29,055 nt of DNA from positions 1 through 29,055 of the IMG/VR virus record IMGVR_UViG_3300032086_000143; one strand, given 5' to 3'. The notes below the pieces were generated by a model, which saw nothing but the letters and a program-made list of their open reading frames with translations, had not been told where the DNA came from and did no database searches. The position numbers and the translations under genes were made by a program. Shown piece by piece: positions 6,853-12,484 of the stretch. Every line of letters begins with the position of its first letter. Within the stretch, counting starts at the first letter, position 1. The DNA comes from a virus.

Positions 6853-8103
6853 TTAATATCCTGTTACTGCGTCTAAAACCTCAAGATCATCAATCTCAAA
6901 GTCATATGAGTAGGCTACTTTAGCCAGTTGGTCTGTGTACGCAAAGGCATCCACAAGGTCATCGTGGGTCAGTGGGTCAGGGAACTGAAACAACTGGTCT
7001 AAGAATCTACTGTTCCATTCACCTTTGCCTAGAGTTATCTGACCATTCTCAAATCTACCCTGTAAGGCCCACATGATTCTGTCTGTTTTCTTACGGTTGC
7101 CGTGTGTTAGTTCTTCAACAACAAAGAATCTACCACGCTGCTTCATTAAGTCCATTAGGGGAGACATAACAGCTTGCTTGGATATACCACGCTCTATACC
7201 TACACTAATGGGCCTATAGTCCCTAACAGCCTCAAATATCTTTCTAGCTGTCTCCGCTAAGTCCCAGCGACCATGTATGATGTTCTCTAGGTGCCAGCCA
7301 TTCTCATTTACTTTTACAACAGCAATGGCTGATTCATCCAGCTTAGAGTTTTTAGTTTTCTTTTTACTTACGTCCTCAAAGCCAGCTAAGTCAATGCTTA
7401 TGTAGTAGTCACCTATCTCCGGTGTCTCACCAAACACAACCCAGTCCTCTTTAAACATCTCTGAGCCTCTAGCTTCAAAGGATGCCATAAACTCTTGACG
7501 GAATGCGTAGGATGACATAGACTTCTTAGCTAGGTCAATCTCATCTGGGTCTAACAACTCATTGTCATAACTTGTAAAGTGCCATGATGCATAGGACTCA
7601 TCGTCCTCTAGCTCTGCGTACTTGTACAGGTCGTAGAAGTGATTACGCCCCATAGGTGTACCAATGAACAATGCAGCACCCTTTTGGTCAGCCAAGGCAG
7701 GTCTAAGGATCTGCTCAAAGACTTCAGGTTTCATGTCTGCGTACTCGTCCATCACCAAGAACTTTAGTGACACACCACGCATAGTCTCTGGTCTGTCAGC
7801 ACCCTTGAGGCTGATGGTTGCACCGTTGACCAGCTTAATCTGTAGGTTGTTAATATGTGCGTTAGTTACAACAGGGTGCGCCAGCTCCAATAGTGTTTGC
7901 CACATGATGTCTCTGGCTTGTCCCTGTGTTGGAGCTACATAGAACACATGCCCTTTGTCTGCCTGTAGGGCATTAACAATCAACATCCATGCCGCTAGTC
8001 TGGACTTACCTGTACGTCTACCAGCAGCTACAATCTTAAATCTAGTGTCATCCGCCCAGACTTGCTTTTGCCAATCAAGAAGTTGTATGTTTAGTTCAGT
8101 CAC
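6853..8103 (-). CDS. terL: Terminase large subunit
   Basis: 416 residues: ATP-driven DNA packaging motor with a nuclease that cuts concatemers. ATPase motifs are clear: Walker A AAGRRTGKS at residues 26-34, a coupling region YVAPTQGQARDIMWQ, Walker B FLVMDEYADM with D119/E120, and motif III LFIGTPMGRNHFYDLY. The RNase H-like nuclease domain begins at YYISIDLAG and includes VGIERGISKQ and the C-terminal HDDLVDAFAY. The start is GTG, directly after the TAA of the upstream gene. An ATG alternative is not available nearby in frame. Length is normal for compact TerL proteins. Confidence 0.95.
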   Translation of the reverse strand: MTELNIQLLDWQKQVWADDTRFKIVAAGRRTGKSRLAAWMLIVNALQADKGHVFYVAPTQGQARDIMWQTLLELAHPVVTNAHINNLQIKLVNGATISLKGADRPETMRGVSLKFLVMDEYADMKPEVFEQILRPALADQKGAALFIGTPMGRNHFYDLYKYAELEDDESYASWHFTSYDNELLDPDEIDLAKKSMSSYAFRQEFMASFEARGSEMFKEDWVVFGETPEIGDYYISIDLAGFEDVSKKKTKNSKLDESAIAVVKVNENGWHLENIIHGRWDLAETARKIFEAVRDYRPISVGIERGISKQAVMSPLMDLMKQRGRFFVVEELTHGNRKKTDRIMWALQGRFENGQITLGKGEWNSRFLDQLFQFPDPLTHDDLVDAFAYTDQLAKVAYSYDFEIDDLEVLDAVTGY

Positions 8104-8628
8104 TTATAAGTCTAAATCTTTTTTTAATTTTTCAAGCTCAGTCTTAAATTGTTTACCATAAGGCAGTCTTTCTGTAGGCCAATCTCGCATAGTAGGGACA
8201 GAAGATTTTTTACCTCCTAGTAAATATCCACCTATTATTTGATCTAAACGGGAGTGTTTAACCCACTTGTCAAAAGGTCTTTTTTCACCGCGTTCCGCTT
8301 CTCTTTTGTAAGACTCTTTTAACCATCCTAGTGTAGCAGGGTCAGTAACAGCACTTTGGTATAAGCGTTCTGCTCTTTCAGGGTCTATTTCTTTTATAAG
8401 ATGTAAACCTTCTCCTATAAGCATCTCTTTCCTATAGTTAGGCCCGGCATTAAACTTCTTAAATTTAGCATCATTTATGTAAATTTGGGGCTTACCAGTA
8501 GGTGAGTCACCTCCTATTTTTGTTTCAGCCCATCTAAAATCTTCTTCTCCAAACTCTTGTTGAGCTTCTTCTGGAGATACTAAAGCATCATTGATGGCAC
8601 TATAGAATTTAGTTTTAAAATCACTCAT
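8104..8628 (-). CDS. Conserved phage protein of packaging module, function unknown
   Basis: 174 residues, largely alpha-helical. Distinctive stretches are KEMLIGEGLHLIKEIDPERA, LGWLKESYKREAERGEKRPF, KWVKHSRLDQIIGGYLLGG and PTMRDWPTERLPYGKQFKTE. This E-x-LH-x-x-K ... W-x-x-x-SY ... RPF-x-x-W ... SRxDQ-x-IGGYL ... PTM-x-x-W pattern recurs in phages beside terminase genes, by memory, without an assigned function. A GGAG lies 12 bases before the ATG, and the stop abuts the GTG of terL. A catalytic role is possible, given the conserved His, Glu and Asp residues, but I see no recognised active site. Confidence 0.7.
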   Translation of the reverse strand: MSDFKTKFYSAINDALVSPEEAQQEFGEEDFRWAETKIGGDSPTGKPQIYINDAKFKKFNAGPNYRKEMLIGEGLHLIKEIDPERAERLYQSAVTDPATLGWLKESYKREAERGEKRPFDKWVKHSRLDQIIGGYLLGGKKSSVPTMRDWPTERLPYGKQFKTELEKLKKDLDL

Positions 8629-8644
8629 TTACTGCAGCACTCCG

Positions 8645-8788
8645 TTAGTCATAGAACCACTTGACTACTAACTCATCCAAGTCTTCTTCCTCTGCACACT
8701 CATACTCAGCATCTAAATCAGGATCACCGTCCCAGTTTAGATCTTCTTGCTGTGCTAAGGTTTTCTTGTATTCTCTGTTAGTAAGCAC
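8645..8788 (-). CDS. 47-residue acidic micro-protein
   Basis: A GTG-started gene reading MLTNREYKKTLAQQEDLNWD and then GDPDLDAEYECAEEEDLDEL before VVKWFYD. About 17 of 47 residues are Asp or Glu. The GTG overlaps the TAG of the endolysin gene by one base (TAGTG), the type of coupling used throughout this operon, which is the main reason to accept it. Highly acidic micro-proteins can mimic DNA, but nothing here shows that. Function unknown. Confidence 0.6.
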   Translation of the reverse strand: MLTNREYKKTLAQQEDLNWDGDPDLDAEYECAEEEDLDELVVKWFYD

Positions 8789-9138
8789 TAACTATACGTC
8801 CACATTACAGGTGTATCAGTAACTCTAATGTCCACATGAACAAAGCCTCCGGCAACACCAATCCCAGTAAAGCCTAACTTAACAGCATTCTTTACTATAG
8901 TGTACCTTTGTAAACCAGAGGACACAGCTATGTCCGCTGCAATGCCCTGTGCATGTGTACCCGGTCGTTTCTTACCTAGTTCAATAGGATGGTCAGGTGA
9001 TCTATAGCCACTTGTGATAACAAAAGGAAAACCACAGTGTTCTCTAAGTTCATCCAAGGCATAGATTAACTCATCCTCTATCTCATTCTCACCTGTCGCT
9101 TGACAAGTAAACTCATCCCTACTGAAGTACTTAAACAT
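8788..9138 (-). CDS. M15-family D,D/L,D-peptidase, probable endolysin
   Basis: 116 residues from the start at 9138. The zinc-binding signature of peptidase M15 (M15_3/DD-carboxypeptidase fold) is present: THAQGIAADI with H72 and D79, and FVHVDIR with H101 and D103; ITSGYRSPDHP ahead of them is also typical. It would cut peptide cross-links of peptidoglycan and release progeny. The longer frame to 9177 adds 13 residues, but the start at 9138 has GGAGAG upstream, begins like family members (MFKYFSRDEFTC) and overlaps the previous gene by only 8 bases. No signal peptide is seen, so export would need a holin. Its position between the two terminase genes is unusual. Confidence 0.88.
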   Translation of the reverse strand: MFKYFSRDEFTCQATGENEIEDELIYALDELREHCGFPFVITSGYRSPDHPIELGKKRPGTHAQGIAADIAVSSGLQRYTIVKNAVKLGFTGIGVAGGFVHVDIRVTDTPVMWTYS

Positions 9139-9523
9139 CTTTAAACTCTCCTTCAATAGGTTCTTTAGGTGTAACATCTGTCTCTACAGACCCACCACCT
9201 ATACCTGAAATAGTTATGGATACTGATGAGCGCCCACCGGCACTGTCCTTCTCAAAGTAGCTAAGGGGTAACATCCTGTCCATAACTAACTTCCAAGCAG
9301 CAGCTTGATTCTTATGGTCATCATTTAGTGCTGCATCAAAGATACTGTCTAATACTTTACGAGACTTAGGGGAAGCTAACATCCTAGCCTTGTACTCATT
9401 AATAATCGAAGCATCACCTTTAGGTCTACCTACCTTACCCCTAGAGCCAGTAGTCTTCTTAACTACCTCGTCTTTCCTAGGTCTACCCCGCTTACGCTTA
9501 GGAGGATCATCTTGATTATCCAT
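9131..9523 (-). CDS. terS: Putative small terminase subunit with AT-hook motifs
   Basis: 130 residues. The N-terminus has two AT-hook-like motifs, KRKRGRPRKDE and KVGRPKGD, which bind the minor groove of AT-rich DNA. A helical middle (EYKARMLASPKSRKVLDSIF, NQAAAWKLVMDRMLPLS) is followed by a Gly/Ser-rich segment and an acidic tail (PKEPIEGEFKDV). It is the first gene of the leftward packaging operon, just behind the perfect promoter at 9561-9589. The usual terS-before-terL order, DNA-binding N-terminus and size suggest the packaging-site recognition subunit. Homology to a named TerS is not established here; a transcription regulator is the alternative. Confidence 0.6.
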   Translation of the reverse strand: MDNQDDPPKRKRGRPRKDEVVKKTTGSRGKVGRPKGDASIINEYKARMLASPKSRKVLDSIFDAALNDDHKNQAAAWKLVMDRMLPLSYFEKDSAGGRSSVSITISGIGGGSVETDVTPKEPIEGEFKDV

Positions 9524-9560
9524 AATGTATTTACCTTAACATTCTTTAAGATACCTATTT

Positions 9561-9589
9561 ATTATAGCATATTTTTTAGCATTTGTCAA
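9561..9589 (-). promoter_or_regulatory. Perfect consensus sigma70-type promoter, leftward, for the packaging operon
   Basis: Minus strand TTGACA (complement of 9584-9589), a 17-base spacer and TATAAT (complement of 9561-9566), with TATGC before the -10 giving an extended -10. It is followed by AAATAGGTA, almost identical to the sequence after the promoter at 1477-1505. The expected start is about 30 bases before the terS candidate. Confidence 0.9.
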
Positions 9590-9610
9590 GTACTTTTTAC
9601 TGTTATTTTC

Positions 9611-9623
9611 TTGACTGAGTCAA
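9611..9623. promoter_or_regulatory. Operator-like palindrome TTGACTGAGTCAA
   Basis: Six-base arms TTGACT/AGTCAA around one central base, 22 bases upstream of the -35 box of the leftward promoter. The symmetry is seen directly; binding of a dimeric regulator is inference. Confidence 0.4.
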
Positions 9624-9639
9624 AGTTTATATTTCTCTT

Positions 9640-9649
9640 TTGTTAACAA
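9640..9649. promoter_or_regulatory. Perfect 10-bp palindrome TTGTTAACAA
   Basis: Exact self-complementary decamer, 16 bases to the right of the 9611-9623 palindrome. AT-rich decamers arise by chance fairly easily, so the evidence is mainly its clustering with other symmetric sites. Confidence 0.3.
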
Positions 9650-9797
9650 GGGGTTACACAGGTTAGTAAATGCTTACTTTTTTAATAATTTACTATTGTT
9701 TTCTAATTTTTACTTTTGAGTACTGGAGTGCCTACTACAATAATTAGTCAGCGCACAGGCCCACCCCCGTACCCTTATCGTTAGCCCACCTTTAGCA

Positions 9798-9907
9798 CAA
9801 CAGTTAGTCTAAGGTTTGCCACAGAGTACAACAGTTAGACTATGGCGCACCAAAGAGCCTAACTGTTAGTCTTAGGGGGTGCAACAGATCCCAACAGTTT
9901 GCTTGTG
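9798..9907. repeat. Iteron-like tandem array, 31-bp period
   Basis: Three units start at 9798, 9829 and 9860, each with a core like CAACAGTTAGTCTAAGG, CAACAGTTAGACTATGG and TAACTGTTAGTCTTAGG, followed by a weakly conserved tail containing CA-AGA. A degenerate fourth core (CAACAGTTTGCTTGTG) begins at 9892, at a spacing of 32. The period of three helical turns places each core on the same DNA face. The third core also contains the palindrome CTAACTGTTAG. Such arrays bind initiators or cooperative regulators. Confidence 0.75.
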
Positions 9908-10006
9908 TGTACTTGAGAATACTAAAGAGTGAGAGCTAATGTAGTAGGCTCTAAGGCTCTCTCCAATAGTCATAAGACCACCAATGCATATAACAATAAG
10001 TTCTAA

Positions 10007-10044
10007 GCCTAGGCGTTTACATTGTGTTAGCGCTCCGTCACAAT
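10007..10044 (+). promoter_or_regulatory. Candidate rightward early promoter with adjacent palindrome
   Basis: TTTACA at 10016-10021 (5 of 6 matches to the -35 consensus), 17-base spacing and CACAAT at 10039-10044 (4 of 6 to the -10). The predicted start near 10051 leaves a leader of about 27 bases to the first early gene. GCCTAGGC at 10007-10014 touches the -35 box and could be an operator. The -10 is weak, so this is a candidate only. Confidence 0.45.
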
Positions 10045-10077
10045 GGCTCCACATTAAACGAAACGAGGATCTAAACA

Positions 10078-10317
10078 ATGAAACTACGTCAAATTGCATC
10101 AAATCAGACAGAACTTAGCTTACCTTGTGGCGCTGTGGTATTCTTTAGCTATGAAACACCAGTAGCAGCAATGCTCCCTAGTGGGCGCTACATACGCACA
10201 GAGAAGAAGTGGTCAGTAACCACAAGCAAGCACCTCAACAAGTGGTTAGCGGCTGTCTCTGATTGTGTGGAGCTAGTGCCACAGGATGATCTGTACAACT
10301 TAGTCGGCGAGGTGTAG
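10078..10317 (+). CDS. Small conserved early protein (possible DUF8033-like domain)
   Basis: 79 residues, the first gene of the rightward cluster. The stretch AVVFFSYETPVAAMLPSGRY and then RTEKKWSVTTSKHLNKWLAA matches a recurring small phage domain (F-SY-TPVAA ... YxRTxKxxSxTTSxHxNKWL) that I associate with DUF8033; a domain search is needed. It looks like a compact alpha/beta fold, without catalytic signature. GAGGA lies upstream of the ATG, and the candidate promoter is about 35 bases away. Function unknown; its position suggests early expression. Confidence 0.75.
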   Translation: MKLRQIASNQTELSLPCGAVVFFSYETPVAAMLPSGRYIRTEKKWSVTTSKHLNKWLAAVSDCVELVPQDDLYNLVGEV

Positions 10318-10319
10318 AC

Positions 10320-10505
10320 ATGACAGACGAATACAAAGCAGCATTGCAACGCTTAAACAAGGCAAACACAATCCAAGAGCTTGCACGTTTAGAGCGTAGT
10401 TTGGAGCGTATCTATAACGCTGGGTTTTTGACTGTCAGTGAATATGGTAGGCTTGATTTGAAACTGATACACAAGCAATTCGACATACATGCAACGGAGG
10501 AATAA
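10320..10505 (+). CDS. Small helical protein, function unknown
   Basis: 61 residues predicted as a two-helix hairpin: LQRLNKANTIQELARLERSL, then a turn near NAGFLTVSEYGRLD, and a second helix LKLIHKQFDIH. GAGG sits 8-10 bases upstream, overlapping the end of the previous gene, whose stop is two bases before this ATG. The alternation of charged and leucine residues suggests protein-protein contact. Not recognised. Confidence 0.65.
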   Translation: MTDEYKAALQRLNKANTIQELARLERSLERIYNAGFLTVSEYGRLDLKLIHKQFDIHATEE

Positions 10506-10509
10506 CAGC

Positions 10510-10743
10510 ATGAAAACAATAACAAATTCACAGGGCATATTGGCGCGTATAGAGGTCTGCGACACTGCGCAACGCTTTTATAACGTCAGAATTGACACGG
10601 AGCCACCAGTACGCCTACAGATTGCTCACGCAGATACTATCAACACTAACGTCTCAGGTAAGACAGAACCGGACGCATTGGAGGCGTTGTTGATGTCTAA
10701 CTTGGCAAGGTACGGATTCACCAAGGGAGACTTAAAACGATGA
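10510..10743 (+). CDS. Small protein, function unknown
   Basis: 77 residues (MKTITNSQGILARIEVCDTA, then QRFYNVRIDTEPPVRLQIAH) with predicted beta strands in the first half and a helix (EPDALEALLMSNLARYGFT) in the second. The ATG at 10510 has GGAGG nine bases ahead; an upstream in-frame ATG at 10489 would use that site as coding and is less likely. The TGA overlaps the next ATG (ATGA). Not recognised. Confidence 0.65.
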   Translation: MKTITNSQGILARIEVCDTAQRFYNVRIDTEPPVRLQIAHADTINTNVSGKTEPDALEALLMSNLARYGFTKGDLKR

Positions 10744-10895
10744 AGACAGACCACACAATCTCAAGGCGTGAAGAACGCGAGCAACAACAACACGAGGCGC
10801 TGGTGTTTTCAGTGCTCAACAGGACAACAGCAGCCATCACAGGCATTCTGGGAGTTTATCTGATGTGGACGCTATTGCTGGGCTTAACAGCATGA
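10740..10895 (+). CDS. 51-residue single-span membrane protein
   Basis: The N-terminal 19 residues are strongly charged and Gln-rich (MKTDHTISRREEREQQQHEA). Residues about 30-50 (AAITGILGVYLMWTLLLGLT) form one hydrophobic helix. It begins in an ATGA overlap with the previous gene and ends in an ATGA overlap with the next, which supports translation. A cytoplasmic charged head with a C-terminal membrane anchor could act as a host-membrane effector or a small holin-type protein, though the early location argues against lysis. No family is recognised. Confidence 0.6.
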   Translation: MKTDHTISRREEREQQQHEALVFSVLNRTTAAITGILGVYLMWTLLLGLTA

Positions 10896-11110
10896 TCGAG
10901 GCCATCAGAGCACAGGACAAGGTGCGGGAGATATTTGTACAGTCTAAGATAGCATTAGACCACACACCGGAAGCAAAGGCCATTAAGCCCTTGTATCTGG
11001 CAGGGCACACTGCGAGGCAAATCAGTGAGAAAACAGGTATTGACAGTCTGCATCGGATCAAGTACGTTATCCGGTGTTGTAATTGGAAACGACAATCAGG
11101 TAGGAGATAA
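10892..11110 (+). CDS. Putative small helix-turn-helix protein
   Basis: 72 residues from the ATG in the ATGA overlap (MIEAIRAQDKVREIFVQSKI). The second half, IKPLYLAGHTARQISEKTGI, followed by DSLHRIKYVIRCCNWKRQ, has the spacing of a helix-turn-helix: short helix, AGHTARQIS, TGI turn, recognition helix, and a basic end. A GTG at 10865 with a GGGAG site would add nine residues and is a real alternative. It could be the DNA-binding regulator of the cluster or a host-promoter effector; this is inference from pattern only. Confidence 0.6.
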   Translation: MIEAIRAQDKVREIFVQSKIALDHTPEAKAIKPLYLAGHTARQISEKTGIDSLHRIKYVIRCCNWKRQSGRR

Positions 11111-11113
11111 GAC

Positions 11114-11293
11114 ATGAGTGCATCAAACGGAGTAAAGCTCACTGAGATTGTGGGCGCATTGGATAAGATAGTGAAGGACATTGACTTAGACATTGCGGAA
11201 GCCAGACTGTTGGAACAAAAAGCGGCATGGTCTGCTTTGAGATTCCACAGAAAACAAATTAACGAACTGATCGAAAACATAGTTAACGCATAG
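11114..11293 (+). CDS. Small helical protein, function unknown
   Basis: 59 residues (MSASNGVKLTEIVGALDKIV, then KDIDLDIAEARLLEQKAAWS). The whole chain looks like two long amphipathic helices, with a heptad-like pattern that could dimerise. TAGGAG lies 7-8 bases before the ATG, within the end of the previous gene. Next gene follows after ten bases carrying its own GGGAG site. Not recognised. Confidence 0.6.
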   Translation: MSASNGVKLTEIVGALDKIVKDIDLDIAEARLLEQKAAWSALRFHRKQINELIENIVNA

Positions 11294-11303
11294 GGAGAAC
11301 AAC

Positions 11304-11519
11304 ATGAGAAACCACAGCGACAAGAGCATTTTAGAACTAGCGGCAGAGATTAAAGCACTTGCGGACTCAATGCGGAGACCTGAGCCAGTAAAAGAATGCA
11401 ATCACGAATGGGAATATATGCCGGATGAATACGACAGCATGGCAGGGCGTTCTACTGTGCTACAATACAGCGGCGGCATGTACTGCAAACGATGTGATAA
11501 CTGGGAGGATGAAATCTAA
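11304..11519 (+). CDS. Small protein with possible zinc knuckle
   Basis: 71 residues. The N-terminal helix (SILELAAEIKALADSMRRPE) is followed by ECNHEWEYMPDEYDSM and, about 25 residues on, YCKRCDNWEDE. The CxH ... CxxC arrangement could bind one zinc ion, as in small phage zinc-ribbon proteins. GGGAG precedes the ATG at suitable distance, and the stop overlaps the next start (TAATG). Possible nucleic-acid or host-protein binder; function unknown. Confidence 0.65.
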   Translation: MRNHSDKSILELAAEIKALADSMRRPEPVKECNHEWEYMPDEYDSMAGRSTVLQYSGGMYCKRCDNWEDEI

Positions 11520-11683
11520 TGATTTACAGACTAAGAAAACATAAGAGGCGCTATGGTCTAACAAGAGGCCGAGCATTTACTGGCTACCATTTTGGCAAGC
11601 GCAGTTGGTACATAGCGCACAATAGGCGAATGGCAGGCTTGACCATAAACGACTGGCATGGGCTGACGGAGGTTATCAAATGA
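11519..11683 (+). CDS. 54-residue basic protein, function unknown
   Basis: Reads MIYRLRKHKRRYGLTRGRAF, then TGYHFGKRSWYIAHNRRMAG and LTINDWHGLTEVIK. Arg/Lys-rich in the first 38 residues with many aromatics, so it may bind nucleic acid. It begins in a TAATG overlap with the zinc-knuckle gene and ends in an ATGA overlap with the next, which is the main support for it being a gene. Not recognised. Confidence 0.55.
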   Translation: MIYRLRKHKRRYGLTRGRAFTGYHFGKRSWYIAHNRRMAGLTINDWHGLTEVIK

Positions 11684-12060
11684 GTAGACAAGAATTAACA
11701 GAAGAAGAAATACTAAACAAAATAAGCGATCATAATTTTAAGGATATTAACGAATACTACAGATGGATTAGCACTTTAGAACCGGACTATAGGTTTTACA
11801 GCCGTGATATAACATGGCAAGAATTAGACATAGAAGACAAAACAGAAGGATATGCTTATACCCGTGTTAGCTGCTTGTACACAGACGGTGACGGTGGCGT
11901 TATGTTTTTCTGTACAAACAGTGAGATCTTTGAAGAACAAGGAATGACTATGGAACTTATAAACTGTTCTTGGTGTGATATTTCGTATGAAGATTTTGAA
12001 GAAATAGGTGAAGAAATGGAATTTTTGAAGGAAAACTATAGTAGGAGACTTGCAGCATGA
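11680..12060 (+). CDS. Acidic protein, function unknown
   Basis: 126 residues, rich in Glu/Asp and aromatic residues (NEYYRWISTLEPDYRFYSRD, then ISYEDFEEIGEEMEFLKENY). A middle beta-like stretch contains YTRVSCLYTDGDGGVMFFCT. The local base composition is richer in A and T than in neighbouring genes (runs of GAA, AAA, ATA codons), which may mark a recent arrival. Four cysteines are present but without zinc-knuckle spacing. Overlaps at both ends (ATGA) place it in the operon. An acidic host-takeover protein is possible; no family is recognised. Confidence 0.65.
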   Translation: MSRQELTEEEILNKISDHNFKDINEYYRWISTLEPDYRFYSRDITWQELDIEDKTEGYAYTRVSCLYTDGDGGVMFFCTNSEIFEEQGMTMELINCSWCDISYEDFEEIGEEMEFLKENYSRRLAA

Positions 12061-12296
12061 GCACAACATATTGGGATGAAGACGTAACGGATGACCGAGA
12101 ACCTGATCCAGAACAGGATCGCAGAGACATGATAGTGCAAACCTTGAGTGAATACAGGCTTAACGTAATGGCTGTTAGCGAGATGTTAGCCATGTGTAGT
12201 GCCTACCTACATGATGACCTAGAAAGGCGCTCTACGGACGATTTAGAGGCCTTGTACGCGCAATTGGTAGGCAATGAGTCACAGGAGGTACACTAA
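12057..12296 (+). CDS. Acidic small protein, function unknown
   Basis: 79 residues with a very acidic N-terminus (DEDVTDDREPDPEQDRRDM) and two helices (IVQTLSEYRLNVMAVSEMLA, then RRSTDDLEALYAQLVG). The ATG overlaps the previous TGA, and the TAA overlaps the next ATG; GGAGG lies in its last codons and serves the following gene. The charge pattern suggests an anti-nucleic-acid-binding or mimic role, but this is speculative. Not recognised. Confidence 0.6.
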   Translation: MSTTYWDEDVTDDREPDPEQDRRDMIVQTLSEYRLNVMAVSEMLAMCSAYLHDDLERRSTDDLEALYAQLVGNESQEVH

Positions 12297-12484
12297 TGCG
12301 CTGTAAAGCCTGCGATGTACTACTTGAGGACAAAGACAAGCTAGACTTGTGCAATCCTTGCAACGTGGAGTCACTGAAGGCAAGGTTTCCTAATCAGAAG
12401 GTAGACGATAACGAGGTGCAAGATTTAGTCAAAAGACTTGAGGAGGTGAAACGGCTAACAACACAAAGTGAATTATTTTCATGA
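12296..12484 (+). CDS. Small zinc-finger protein
   Basis: 62 residues. The N-terminus MRCKACDVLLEDKDKLDLCN continues PCNVES, giving CxxC-x12-CxxC, a single-zinc ribbon. The rest is a helix rich in charged residues (EVQDLVKRLEEVKRLTTQSE). GGAGG is six bases before the ATG. Short zinc-ribbon proteins of this type occur in many phage early regions as presumed DNA-, RNA- or polymerase-binding proteins. It closes the early cluster before the 120-base gap. Confidence 0.7.
   Translation: MRCKACDVLLEDKDKLDLCNPCNVESLKARFPNQKVDDNEVQDLVKRLEEVKRLTTQSELFS

Larger units (their letters stand above)
9524..10077. promoter_or_regulatory. Divergent intergenic control region
   Basis: 554 bases separating the leftward packaging operon from the rightward early genes. 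It holds, left to right, a perfect leftward promoter (9561-9589), palindromes at 9611-9623 and 9640-9649, an AT-rich stretch (about 9600-9720), a 31-bp-period repeat array (9798-9907), the palindrome GCCTAGGC at 10007-10014 and a candidate rightward promoter (10016-10044). No convincing gene was found; a 76-codon minus-strand frame overlapping the repeats has no start context or recognisable product. No tRNA or CRISPR structure is present. This is the best place in the window for regulators or a replication origin. Confidence 0.8.

Noticed and set aside
9740-9784. Extra copies of the TTAGTC/GTTAG core upstream of the array
   Set aside because: Spacing departs from 31 bases and similarity is limited to five or six bases, so they cannot be distinguished from chance.
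9798-9907. CRISPR array
   Set aside because: Repeats are degenerate, the period is 31 bases including any spacer, and there are no cas genes.
9872-10102. 76-codon minus-strand frame across the repeat array and early promoter
   Set aside because: No ribosome site, no recognisable protein pattern, and it overlaps the array, candidate promoter and the first early gene.
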